Shown: positions 1 through 8,728 of the stretch, piece by piece
Layout: every line of letters starts with the position of its first letter
Position numbering within the stretch: position 1 is the first letter of the stretch
DNA from: an uncultured Piscirickettsiaceae bacterium
GTDB taxonomy: Bacteria > Pseudomonadota > Gammaproteobacteria > Methylococcales > Cycloclasticaceae
Assembly (NCBI GenBank): GCA_913061075.1
Contig: CAJXSK010000005.1
Coordinates: 1 to 38,088 of the forward strand
Length of the DNA: 38,088 bases
Direction of reading: 5' to 3'
Translations under genes and position numbers: made by a program
Notes under the pieces: generated by a model
What the model was told of the DNA's origin: nothing
Databases searched by the model: none
What the model saw: the letters and a program-made list of their open reading frames with translations, nothing else

Positions 1-49
1 ACGAGATAGGAGTCCGTCTCGTGGGCTCGGAGATGTGTATAAGAGACAG
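1..49 (+). other. Illumina Nextera i7 adapter (non-genomic)
   Basis: This is library-preparation sequence, not bacterial DNA. Bases 1-7 match the end of the P7 primer (ACGAGAT). Bases 8-15 (AGGAGTCC) look like the i7 index known as N705. Bases 16-30 are the Nextera read-2 primer segment, and 31-49 are the 19-bp Tn5 mosaic end AGATGTGTATAAGAGACAG. Genomic sequence begins at base 50. An untrimmed adapter at a contig tip is a common assembly artefact and should be removed before any analysis. Confidence 0.97.
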
Positions 50-79
50 CCCTAGCCCTCCCCCTAAATGGGGAGGGGA
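50..79 (+). repeat. C-rich hairpin repeat, copy 1
   Basis: The unit begins CCCTAGCCCTCCCCCTAAA and folds on itself: CCCTCCCC at 56-63 pairs with GGGGAGGG at 70-77 around a six-base loop. A closely similar unit lies at 199-230 and a diverged inverted one at 115-152. It looks like a dispersed intergenic repeat of the type found at contig ends. No coding potential is seen. Confidence 0.65.
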
Positions 80-114
80 TAAAGCGTGGCAATTTATATT
101 TTATTGTCTGCTCT

Positions 115-152
115 TTCCTCCTTTAAGGGTGAAGGTTGGGATGGGGGGGGGG
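115..152 (-). repeat. C-rich repeat, inverted diverged copy
   Basis: Read on the minus strand this stretch runs from a C homopolymer through CATCCCAACCTTCACCCTT to AAGGAGGAAA. It resembles the flanking repeat units in inverted orientation but has diverged. The plus strand holds a run of ten G at 143-152, whose exact length may be unreliable. Confidence 0.5.
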
Positions 153-198
153 TAGTCTATTCAATTATACTGTGTCGTATGTTCCAAGCGTTTACCCC

Positions 199-230
199 CA
201 CCCTAGCTCTCCCCCTAAAAGGGTAGGAGA
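199..230 (+). repeat. C-rich hairpin repeat, copy 2
   Basis: The unit begins CACCCTAGCTCTCCCCCTAAA and is followed by GGGTAGGAG, forming an imperfect hairpin. It is the same family as the unit at 50-79, in the same orientation. The rest of bases 50-260 shows no gene. Confidence 0.6.
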
Positions 231-260
231 CGCAATATAATGTGTTTTTTCTTCTGGCAT

Positions 261-290
261 AAAAAAGCAGTGGAACTTTCGTTCCACTGC
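261..290 (-). terminator. Rho-independent terminator of the envelope operon
   Basis: On the minus strand a perfect 10-bp stem, GCAGTGGAAC with GTTCCACTGC, closes on a GAAA tetraloop and runs into six T (plus-strand A run at 261-266). It lies about 30 bases after the DUF1329 stop codon. It therefore ends the YCF48/RND/DUF1302/DUF1329 transcription unit. Confidence 0.92.
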
Positions 291-319
291 TTTAGTACTT
301 CTTATGTTTTAACTACGTA

Positions 320-1741
320 TTATTGGTAATCGCGTAGTTGATCCACATCAAACATTTCTTCAGATACTTCTTCTTCACGATTGTCCCAGTTAGGCGTCAT
401 GTAAAGAGTAGAAGAACGCTGTGATACTTCGTTATTAACGATCACTGAACGCCATTGTGCATCACCTATAGAAGGCCTCCAAGCACGTGAATCATCCCAG
501 TTACGCAATGGGTTTCCGCGTGGATCCCATGTCATGTGGTACTGCATGTAATAGAATTCTTTATCGATCCAAGTACGACGTTTTGAATACTGATATTTAC
601 CAGTTTTGTCTACTATATCAAGAACCCAAACTGGACGAAGCTCAACTTCCATTGAAGCCCAACCACAGCTAGTAGAATCCATGACTTGTGCGTCATAAAC
701 ATAGCCAACTTCTGGTGTGGCAAGAATGAATGTTTGCTCAACCAATGTATATTCAAATTTTGATGTGTCAGTTTTTACCCAGTATGCACGCCAGTCGTCC
801 CAAGTTAACTCAATGCCTGAAGCAATTGGATCTTGTGAATCAGACCCTGTTAACAAACGAGTACGACGTAAGCTTGGAATAAACACTTTGAAGTCATCTT
901 CTTTGCCTTCTGCAGCATAACGTTGGCGAACACCTGCTAAACCACGGATATCGTTAGGTTCTAGGAAGAAAATTGAACCACCTTCAATAAATTCTTCTTT
1001 GCCATCCGCATCGCCCATTGGGCCAACATTTGAACGACCGTGATAATGCCACCACCATAAGTCAGCCTTATATTCACGATCAAGCTTACCGTCAGACGTA
1101 CAAGCATTCATTTCAATCGGGCTAAAATCTAGCGTATCTGTATTCACAGAGCTAGCTACATAATTCCAGTTTAATTCCACACCGTTTTTAGGATTTAAAA
1201 ATGGTATAGCAGTTGCGCCAGCACCAGACATCAACGCATTAGAACCATCTGGATATACTAACGAACCGCCCGTCGGACTAACTTTTATTTCAATGTTTTT
1301 ATCTCTTAGCTCTTTTGTACCCGCTAAGTAGCCCGTGTGTGGGTAATACGTATTAGTAGGAACAATTTTAACTTGCCCGATATTTCCCCATTCACTACCG
1401 ATATGGTCGTAAATTTCTTTTGGTAAGTATTCTTTTAACCAAGGGTAGTTCGCTTTGTTTTCAGGTGTAATCACTAAACCCGGCTTTAAGTCTGCTGGTA
1501 ACTTAGTCTTGTCGATTAAGTCATACGCATCATATCCACGTAGGTCTTTCCATTCTTTCGCTAAAGCAATCGCTTTAGGGTCAGAAATTAGCTTTACCCA
1601 TTTATCATAGTTAGGGTTGTTTTGCTCAGCGGCAAATGATTTCCATGCTTCAAGCGCTCTATTTGTATCAGCCATTACGGGTGCAGTCACTGATACAGCG
1701 GCTGCGAAACCAATTGCGGCTGCAATTTTATTCATTTTCAT
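320..1741 (-). CDS. DUF1329 domain protein, secreted
   Basis: The 473-residue product has a Sec signal peptide with a likely cut after VMA near residue 24. The rest is a soluble DUF1329 domain, rich in Trp and Tyr. There is no lipobox cysteine, so this copy is probably periplasmic rather than a lipoprotein. DUF1329 proteins are annotated as related to outer-membrane lipoprotein-sorting (LolA/LolB-like) folds, which bind lipid-like ligands, but no function is established. An AGGAG ribosome site precedes the ATG. It is the last gene of a four-gene minus-strand operon with DUF1302, RND and YCF48-like genes, a grouping seen repeatedly in hydrocarbon- and sterol-degrading proteobacteria. A role as periplasmic carrier or outer-membrane partner for a hydrophobic compound is inference. 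Confidence 0.88.
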   Translation of the reverse strand: MKMNKIAAAIGFAAAVSVTAPVMADTNRALEAWKSFAAEQNNPNYDKWVKLISDPKAIALAKEWKDLRGYDAYDLIDKTKLPADLKPGLVITPENKANYPWLKEYLPKEIYDHIGSEWGNIGQVKIVPTNTYYPHTGYLAGTKELRDKNIEIKVSPTGGSLVYPDGSNALMSGAGATAIPFLNPKNGVELNWNYVASSVNTDTLDFSPIEMNACTSDGKLDREYKADLWWWHYHGRSNVGPMGDADGKEEFIEGGSIFFLEPNDIRGLAGVRQRYAAEGKEDDFKVFIPSLRRTRLLTGSDSQDPIASGIELTWDDWRAYWVKTDTSKFEYTLVEQTFILATPEVGYVYDAQVMDSTSCGWASMEVELRPVWVLDIVDKTGKYQYSKRRTWIDKEFYYMQYHMTWDPRGNPLRNWDDSRAWRPSIGDAQWRSVIVNNEVSQRSSTLYMTPNWDNREEEVSEEMFDVDQLRDYQ

Positions 1742-1803
1742 AATTTAAATCTCCTGTTTTTACTTGCTAAATATTAGACCTATTTACTATCCAATATCTT
1801 TCG

Positions 1804-3726
1804 TTAGAACTGGTAAGTTAATGATATTTCAACAAAGTCAGAATTGTTCAATAGACCTAAAGGAACACTTTCTTTCTTAGCATCAAAATGCATCCACTCT
1901 ATACGTGGGCGCCAGCTATCACCGAAGTAGTTAAAGTCAACACGTTGACGGTAAAATGTACTGTCATTTGTGAAGTCTTCAATAAACAAACCTTCAAGTA
2001 CTAATCGTTGATTATCTAACGGAGCACTCCATAAGAACGTCATGTAGTTCTGATGATCTTCAACTGTACTAAAGCCATACGGGGCTTGAGCCATTAAACC
2101 TTCATCTGAATCATGTGTGTAGATATCAAATACTTGTAAGCTAGTAAAGATTGAACGCTCTTGAGAATCCCAACCTGGTACCCAGAATGGAAAATCAAAA
2201 CCAACCATTGTTGAGGTTACATCACTTTTAGTAATTGCACGACTTGGTATTACTGCCAACGCACCTGTTCCAAACTCATTGGGTGTTGTTGCACTAAATG
2301 GCACGGTAACTCCAACTGCTCCAGGGTTTACTATAGAACGATTAAAAGGCTTATCAAATTCTTGAGCAATCTCAAAACGCATTGAAGGTGATGAGTTTTT
2401 ACGTCCAAATTTCATAAAGTCAGCTAAATCACGCGTAAAAGTAAAACCAAGTAACTTTTGACGATAATCATAATCTAACTCAACTTGAGCTGTTACAGAA
2501 CAAGCTACACCAGCACCACCTGGGTCCAGAATTGGATCATTACAAGCGCCCCCTGTTGCAGCTGTTAGTGGACTAACAATAGGTGCAGCTGCTGCAATTG
2601 AACGTAACCAAGCTAAATAGCCACCCGTTGGGCCTAATAAATCTCCATGTACAATAGCTTCCGTATCCGATGCACTAAAACTTGCTGCTGGAGCTATACC
2701 ACTTGCACCATTGGCACCATCTCCAATATAAAGATCTAAGCCTCGTAATTTAAGTACGGGCAAATCTTGCATACCGTAGAATGCATTAATAGTAGCTAAG
2801 CCACCTAATGTTTCAAACTTTAAGCGAAGCGAGTACTCAGCATCTGAAAAACTCAATTTCCGAGCTTCATTTTCAGGAGTTTCGAATGCAAATCCTAGAT
2901 AGCCAAAACCTGAAACCGGGTCTGTTGAATCTGGCCACGGCAAACCGAATATACCACCTGAACTACGATCTGTAGGCGTCGGGTTGTTTATTATAAATGC
3001 AGAGTGGTGGACTTCTGGAACAAAGTTAAATTCTAACGTTGGGCGCTTCATGCCAATCGCTTCAAACGGTGCCGCCATACCTAACTTTTTCAAATTAAAA
3101 TCGGCTGATAACATCAATGCAGGTATGCGTAGTTCGTCTGAGTCACGGAATACAAATCGTTCACGTAAATCTTGCGCATGGAGCACATCCATTAGACGTA
3201 AACCATCTGACTGACCCCAACCACGTTGAAATTTACCAAACTTAACTGTGTATCTACGTTTAGGGTCGCGATATTTTACAGATAGCTCACGAATCACATC
3301 TTCCCAGTCATCTAAAACATCTAATTCATTTATTTTTGAACACTGGTTACTACCTGATGCAGAGCAATTAGTATCATTCAAATTATGTGGTAAATTTGTA
3401 AGAGGGTTTAGCCCTGCATTTGAACCTGCAAACCCACCGTTTGGCGCATCATAGCTAGTTATTTCTGATTGCAAATCACCACGCAACCAGAAGTTACCAA
3501 TAAATGACCAACTTTTGTTTGGGCGGTATGTTGTTTTTGATTCGATTAACCAGTTTGCTGGGCCTGCTTTATCCCCTTGACCTGGTAAATCATAAAGGAC
3601 TGATGCCCCTACTTTAATACGGCCACTTTGGGTTAAGCCCTTAATGCCGGTGTCGATTGCGAATGCCGGTGCGGCAATTGCAAATCCTAATACGGCTGCT
3701 AGGCCGGTTTTTATTATTGTCTTCAT
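1804..3726 (-). CDS. DUF1302 outer-membrane protein
   Basis: This 640-residue protein starts with a clear signal peptide ending APAFA (cut near residue 23). It ends in TYQF, the terminal-aromatic signature of beta-barrel outer-membrane proteins recognised by the Bam machinery. The body alternates short hydrophobic and polar stretches as expected for beta strands, and length and composition fit DUF1302. It sits between the RND gene (137-base gap) and DUF1329 (62-base gap) in one minus-strand unit, with an AGGGGA ribosome site before the ATG. DUF1302 and DUF1329 genes are nearly always adjacent. The pair plausibly forms the outer-membrane part of a transport route for hydrophobic molecules, but the substrate cannot be read from the sequence. 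Confidence 0.88.
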   Translation of the reverse strand: MKTIIKTGLAAVLGFAIAAPAFAIDTGIKGLTQSGRIKVGASVLYDLPGQGDKAGPANWLIESKTTYRPNKSWSFIGNFWLRGDLQSEITSYDAPNGGFAGSNAGLNPLTNLPHNLNDTNCSASGSNQCSKINELDVLDDWEDVIRELSVKYRDPKRRYTVKFGKFQRGWGQSDGLRLMDVLHAQDLRERFVFRDSDELRIPALMLSADFNLKKLGMAAPFEAIGMKRPTLEFNFVPEVHHSAFIINNPTPTDRSSGGIFGLPWPDSTDPVSGFGYLGFAFETPENEARKLSFSDAEYSLRLKFETLGGLATINAFYGMQDLPVLKLRGLDLYIGDGANGASGIAPAASFSASDTEAIVHGDLLGPTGGYLAWLRSIAAAAPIVSPLTAATGGACNDPILDPGGAGVACSVTAQVELDYDYRQKLLGFTFTRDLADFMKFGRKNSSPSMRFEIAQEFDKPFNRSIVNPGAVGVTVPFSATTPNEFGTGALAVIPSRAITKSDVTSTMVGFDFPFWVPGWDSQERSIFTSLQVFDIYTHDSDEGLMAQAPYGFSTVEDHQNYMTFLWSAPLDNQRLVLEGLFIEDFTNDSTFYRQRVDFNYFGDSWRPRIEWMHFDAKKESVPLGLLNNSDFVEISLTYQF

Positions 3727-3863
3727 TTGTTTCCCCTTTCTTCGAAGATATTTCTATTTATATTACAAATAATTTCTAACACGTTATTTATACGCGCTTT
3801 TAATTACCAATACCACTTTTTTTTACCACTTTTACAACACTGTTGCTTTGTTGCGACGCATCA

Positions 3864-6179
3864 TTAATCCTTAAATAATGCTTTCGGCCGAAACGCAGTT
3901 AACGCGGCGGGTACGAATAATAACGAACCTAGCATATTCATAAATAACACCATGGCTAACAACATGCCCATTTCTGCTTGGAATCGAAGCGGTGATGCAA
4001 CTGCCCAAGGCATTAACGGTGCAATCATGGTAATTGCCGTGATAAAGATTGCGTTGCCTGCTGTTAAAAATGCACGGTGTACCGCTTCGTGTACGCTTTT
4101 AACGTCTAGGTTTCGATACTCTTCTTTAATCCTATCAATCATGTATATGCCATAATCCACACCCAAACCCACACCTAGCGCTGCTAGCGGCAAGGTACTA
4201 ACGTTTAGGCCCACTTCTTTCCATGCCATAAATGCATAGGTAAGCGAGTTCGCTGTTGCCAAGCTGAACAGCAACACTAAACCTGTTGTTACAGAGCGAT
4301 AGTACAGCACAATACAGAAGAAAATGACGCATGCGATGGCGACCATTGTTTTAATATTTGAATTAACAATTTCTTCATTCAACGCTTCAACAATACCGAC
4401 TTGCCCGCCCATATACAAGAAGTCTGCATCACTGATAACTTCTTTTTCATTTGCGAAGAAAGCATCTAGGTTATCCCTCAATTTTTGTATCGTTGGGCGA
4501 CTATGATCTTCTAAGAAAAATGAAATATTGCCTATTTCCCATTCTTTATTGGTAAAGGCAGCGAAATCACCAGGCTCACCCCTTGAGCGGAACATATAAA
4601 TATCAAAACCTACTTCTTCTTTCGTGTCTGGAATAATCGCATACGACGGATCACCCTCAAATAACACCGAATTAACTAATTTAATTACTGGGACCAAGCT
4701 GATGGCTGGACGTACTTCTTGCATGTGCTCGAATATATAACGATCCATCGCTTCAGTTTGGTGGTACACCGTTGGGTCTAACATCGTATCCTTCTCACCC
4801 TCAACATACACTTGAACCATATCCGTACCTAGGAACGAGAAGCGAGAGTTGATGGAGGCTACATCTTGGTTAAAACGCGCTTCTGGCCATAAAATGGCCG
4901 AACCTTTAGTATCGCCAACCGTTAAATTACCGGCATACCAGACACCTCCGCCCAGCAATAATGAGGTGATGAAGATCATCGTCCACGCATGATCTTCCAT
5001 ATTAATCACTGCACCCCACATTTTGTTTAGGATAACCGAACCTGTTTTATGCGATTTTGGCGGCTTAATTAAGCACATAACAGCTGCTGCAAAAATGAGC
5101 GCTGGTATGACAGACAGTAACCACAGACTACAAATAACAGCTAAAGATTCAATACTTGGAATAGCAACGAGCGCCAGCACACCAAAACCGGCCGCATCGG
5201 TAATAATGGCTGCGGTACTTGGCACTAGCAGCAATGCCAAACCTTTTCGTGTACATTCTCTAGTATCTTTTGGCGGCTCATCACAGGCCGAAATATTATC
5301 GAGTATTCGCGTGGTGAACTGCACACCGTGCGATAACACAATGGCAAAAATAAACGCCGGCAACAAAATAAGCAATGGGTCCAAGTTATAACCCACAAAA
5401 CCCATGCCGCCTAACCCCCATATGGTAGCCACGGTAGCAGTAAACATAGGTACGAATACACCAACCCATGTTTTAAAATATAAGAATAATATAATGGCGA
5501 TAATCAAAATTGATGCCGCTAATATATTAAATACTGAATCTAACGACTGATAAATATAGCCTAAAAGGATAGGGCGCCCAACGAAATTAATTTCTAAATT
5601 TTCGCCTTCATACTTTTCGCGCATGTCTAAGAAAAAATTTAGGACCTTGAGTTTATCCACTTCGTCTCTAAAATCGGCAATAATAATGGCTGATGTTTCA
5701 TCGTTAGATACTTGAATACCACGGTATTGCTTATTAACGAATTGACGTAACCGTGTCATGTCTTTTTCGTTTGCTGGCAAGTCTGGCCACAACAAAGCAT
5801 CTACGCCCACACGGCCGCCACCACCTGAAATAGCTTTGGTTTTTCTTAAAACTAATGATTGACTTAAATGCCTGTATGTATCCTCGTTGTAGTAAACATC
5901 TTCAGCAATTTCTTTGTACTTTTCTAGATACTCTAAGTTATAGATATTACCTTTTTTGTTTTTAACTTCAATTAGCGTTGTGTTTGCGCCGCCGAATTGT
6001 TCGCCAAAGCGCAAAAACAATTCAACATTGTTTGCGCCTGCTGGCAACATCTCTTCTAACACCACTTTAAGCGATAACCCTTTATAGGCGTAATAACCAG
6101 GAATAATCGTAATAATCGTTAATAAAATTGCGACGAAGACCGGCTTTTTCGAAATAAATGTCGATAATTTATTAATCAT
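3864..6179 (-). CDS. RND/MMPL-family transporter
   Basis: The 771-residue inner-membrane protein has the two-fold RND layout. There is one N-terminal helix (near residues 13-33), a periplasmic loop and a helix block around 215-370. A second lone helix near 400-417, a second loop and a final block from about 607 to the end follow. The second half has the usual acidic membrane motif GVGLGVDYG (Asp near 675); the matching position in the first half reads LSHGVQ, with no acid. The start is chosen at the ATG that overlaps the upstream stop by one base (TAATG) and follows GGGGAG; a TTG five codons earlier is less likely. No membrane-fusion or TolC gene is adjacent, so it is closer to lipid/hopanoid-type MMPL exporters than to drug pumps. 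The substrate is unknown. Confidence 0.9.
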   Translation of the reverse strand: MINKLSTFISKKPVFVAILLTIITIIPGYYAYKGLSLKVVLEEMLPAGANNVELFLRFGEQFGGANTTLIEVKNKKGNIYNLEYLEKYKEIAEDVYYNEDTYRHLSQSLVLRKTKAISGGGGRVGVDALLWPDLPANEKDMTRLRQFVNKQYRGIQVSNDETSAIIIADFRDEVDKLKVLNFFLDMREKYEGENLEINFVGRPILLGYIYQSLDSVFNILAASILIIAIILFLYFKTWVGVFVPMFTATVATIWGLGGMGFVGYNLDPLLILLPAFIFAIVLSHGVQFTTRILDNISACDEPPKDTRECTRKGLALLLVPSTAAIITDAAGFGVLALVAIPSIESLAVICSLWLLSVIPALIFAAAVMCLIKPPKSHKTGSVILNKMWGAVINMEDHAWTMIFITSLLLGGGVWYAGNLTVGDTKGSAILWPEARFNQDVASINSRFSFLGTDMVQVYVEGEKDTMLDPTVYHQTEAMDRYIFEHMQEVRPAISLVPVIKLVNSVLFEGDPSYAIIPDTKEEVGFDIYMFRSRGEPGDFAAFTNKEWEIGNISFFLEDHSRPTIQKLRDNLDAFFANEKEVISDADFLYMGGQVGIVEALNEEIVNSNIKTMVAIACVIFFCIVLYYRSVTTGLVLLFSLATANSLTYAFMAWKEVGLNVSTLPLAALGVGLGVDYGIYMIDRIKEEYRNLDVKSVHEAVHRAFLTAGNAIFITAITMIAPLMPWAVASPLRFQAEMGMLLAMVLFMNMLGSLLFVPAALTAFRPKALFKD

Positions 6180-7495
6180 TATTTTTCTCCCCAACGGTTT
6201 GAAATCAGCTTAACCGCACCGGGTGCCGCTATATTTAATTTGGTATTAAACGTCATATCGGTCGTATTGCCTTTTACTATAAGACCACCTATTCCAGCTG
6301 CCCAAATATCACCCGATGGCGTTACACTGACGCCCCCCATCCATATGTATGGCAAAGGAAATTCTTCTGCTGGCTTTAAACTATCAACCGGATAAGTGAC
6401 CAGAACTGGGGGCTCTTCTTCTGTCAGCTTATCTATCACTTTTTTGGCTTCTTTAACAACTGCCTCAACACCGTCCACAGGTATTTCTACTGTAGGCTCA
6501 GACACATTCGCTGCAACCTGTAATAAGGTTGATACGCCAACAACATACGCACGCCCATTTGACGCCGTTGTCACCCCGTATAGATGCTCTTTTATTTCAC
6601 TGTCTACTCGTGTTACTTGGTAATCTACTTCCGTTTCTGGAAAGGGTACGTATTCTTTTGCTACGTATGCTTTTTTACGACGCTTTGCTTTTTTCATCGC
6701 TTTAGCTTCTGCTTTAGCATGCTTCGCTAAACGCATCTTAGTCACTTCATCGCGTTGCTCTTGCGTAGATTGCATCAATGTATAGATACCACCATCCAAA
6801 CCAACCGCTATTGCACCGTCACCAAAGTAATCCACAGAGAGGAGGGTGCCAGGATCATCATTAAAACTAACCATCCATAAATTTCCAGCATCTTCTGTAT
6901 GCGCCACCATGCCGAACTCACCCACTAAAATGGCTGTGTTAGCGTCTTTTGCTATAACACCATGAAGCCTTGGTAAATCACGGCCTTCAAAACCTGTAAG
7001 ATGTTGGCTTTCCCATGTTTTTCCGCCATCTGCTGTATGCCAAATATGCGTATCATGCCCAACTGCCCAACCATTATTTAGGTCTGCAAAGGATATATCT
7101 CTTAAATACACGCCTGCATCTGTTTTTTGAATTTCCCATGTTAGCCCAGCATCCGCCGTATGCAGAATAGACCCACGGTGACCAACTGCCCAACCGTTCT
7201 GCTCATCAACAAACGACATCTTACGAATTAACTCATTGGTGCCCATGTAAATGCCAGACCACGTTTCGCCGCCATCTTCTGTTTTGAATAAAGACCCCGA
7301 ATAGCCCGCAATGTAGCCGACTTTATCGCTGGGGAAATCTACGGCGTATAAATTATCTGGCCAGAAGCGATGAAATTTACCTTCTTCGGCCGATGCTTCA
7401 TCTGCAGCAAAAACAGCTGTGGATAACATACATGCCAAAAAACATGCGCTAATAAAGTGCATAGCCTTATTATTTATACTAAGTGTTTCTTTCAC
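6179..7495 (-). CDS. YCF48-like periplasmic beta-propeller protein
   Basis: The product (438 residues from the chosen GTG) has a signal peptide ending VFA near residue 30. BNR/Asp-box turns of the form T-x-D-x-G-x-T-W follow at about 72, 113, 154 and 200, typical of the YCF48/HCF136 propeller fold. The GTG at 7495 is chosen because AGGGGA lies five bases before it and it gives a compact signal peptide; a TTG 19 codons upstream has no such site. A very Lys/Arg/Ala-rich segment interrupts the propeller near residues 253-280. In plants and cyanobacteria YCF48 helps assemble photosystem II. Here it is the first gene of an RND/DUF1302/DUF1329 operon, so a scaffold or assembly role for that envelope complex is likelier, by inference. 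Confidence 0.85.
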   Translation of the reverse strand: MKETLSINNKAMHFISACFLACMLSTAVFAADEASAEEGKFHRFWPDNLYAVDFPSDKVGYIAGYSGSLFKTEDGGETWSGIYMGTNELIRKMSFVDEQNGWAVGHRGSILHTADAGLTWEIQKTDAGVYLRDISFADLNNGWAVGHDTHIWHTADGGKTWESQHLTGFEGRDLPRLHGVIAKDANTAILVGEFGMVAHTEDAGNLWMVSFNDDPGTLLSVDYFGDGAIAVGLDGGIYTLMQSTQEQRDEVTKMRLAKHAKAEAKAMKKAKRRKKAYVAKEYVPFPETEVDYQVTRVDSEIKEHLYGVTTASNGRAYVVGVSTLLQVAANVSEPTVEIPVDGVEAVVKEAKKVIDKLTEEEPPVLVTYPVDSLKPAEEFPLPYIWMGGVSVTPSGDIWAAGIGGLIVKGNTTDMTFNTKLNIAAPGAVKLISNRWGEK

Positions 7496-7732
7496 ATTTT
7501 TCCCCTGTACAACGAAATTATTATCGTAATGTTTTTTTAACTGAATTACCAAAGCAATTTGCTTGCCAAACCTCTCAATCCAAGCAATGAAGCTGTTCTT
7601 GTTGATTTTTGTTATACGTACGCTTCGAGCATACTATAAAAGTTTTATTATTTGGTAAAAGTATTTATAGTTATTTACTGATTTTAATCACTTTGATACG
7701 TTAGTGCCCAACCTTAAAAGGATACTCAAACC

Positions 7733-8713
7733 ATGACGTTAAGTACCACAGCTATCATTCACCAAACAGGTGACGCCTCAGTTTTTTCTATTGAACAAAC
7801 AAAGGTCGCTTTACCTGGCGCCCATGAAGTAAACATTACGCATACTGCTATTGGTGTTAACTTTATAGATACGTATTTTCGCTCAGGCTTATATCCTATT
7901 GATTTGCCAGCTGTCTTGGGTGATGAAGCAGTCGGCATTATCGACACCATTGGCGACGGAGTTACTGAGTTTTCAGTTGGCCAGCGTGTTGCTTATTCCG
8001 CAGCAAAGGGTGGGGCGTATAGCGAACGCCGCACTATAGGCATTAATGAAATTGTTGCCGTGCCCGATGGTATAGACGATAAAGCCATCGCCACCAGCTT
8101 ATTACGCGGCATGACGGTTGAATATTTGTTTTGTCGATTGTACGAATTAAAAGCGGGCGAAACGATACTCATTCACGCGGCCGCCGGTGGTATTGGCACT
8201 ATTGCTTGCCAATGGGCTAAGTCCATTGGCGCTACCGTCATTGGCACTGTTAGTTCCGCTGAAAAAGCTGTTATTGCCAAACAAAATGGCTGCGATTTTG
8301 TTATTAACTACAGTAAAGAAGACTTTGTTGCCGAAGTTACTAGAATAACCAACGGTAAAAAAGTAGATGTGGTGTACGACGGTGTTGGTAAAGACACGTT
8401 TATGCAATCCTTAGATTGTTTGCGTGTTCGCGGGCTAATGGTCAGTTTTGGCAATGCGTCAGGCAAGCCAGACCCTATGGATGTGTTGGAGCTATCTAAA
8501 CGTGGCTCATTATATTTAACCCGCCCAACTTTATATCACTACACACGAAACCGCGAAGAACTGGTTGAAAGTGCCGCACGATATTTGAACATGTTGGAGC
8601 AAGGCAAAATTAATATTCAAGTAGGCAAGGAGTTTGCGTTAAATGATGTTGCTGATGCGCATCGTTATTTGCTTCAGCGTGACCGAGTTGGTAGCCCGGT
8701 GCTTATTCCTTAG
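7733..8713 (+). CDS. NADPH:quinone oxidoreductase, zinc-independent MDR family
   Basis: The 326-residue protein is a medium-chain dehydrogenase/reductase of the quinone oxidoreductase (QorA) type. It has the substrate-side motif VNFIDTYFRSGLY (42-54) and the nucleotide-binding motif AAAGGIG (149-155). The cysteines of zinc alcohol dehydrogenases are absent. Length is standard for QorA. It would reduce quinones or alpha,beta-unsaturated carbonyls with NADPH in the cytoplasm. It is divergent from the YCF48-like operon across a 237-base spacer and nearly touches the convergent methyltransferase (15 bases). A possible sigma-70 promoter, TTGTTA - 17 bases - TACTAT at 7609-7637, lies about 95 bases upstream of the ATG, but this is weak. 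Confidence 0.9.
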   Translation: MTLSTTAIIHQTGDASVFSIEQTKVALPGAHEVNITHTAIGVNFIDTYFRSGLYPIDLPAVLGDEAVGIIDTIGDGVTEFSVGQRVAYSAAKGGAYSERRTIGINEIVAVPDGIDDKAIATSLLRGMTVEYLFCRLYELKAGETILIHAAAGGIGTIACQWAKSIGATVIGTVSSAEKAVIAKQNGCDFVINYSKEDFVAEVTRITNGKKVDVVYDGVGKDTFMQSLDCLRVRGLMVSFGNASGKPDPMDVLELSKRGSLYLTRPTLYHYTRNREELVESAARYLNMLEQGKINIQVGKEFALNDVADAHRYLLQRDRVGSPVLIP

Positions 8714-8728
8714 CTGCCCTGCTTGAGT

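Noticed and set aside
143-152. Run of ten G as a possible phase-variation tract
   Set aside because: It is intergenic inside a C/G-rich repeat near a contig end and is not placed to switch any gene; its length may also be a sequencing artefact.
5023-5391. Plus-strand ORF of 122 codons
   Set aside because: It is antisense to membrane helices of the RND gene and has no ribosome site.
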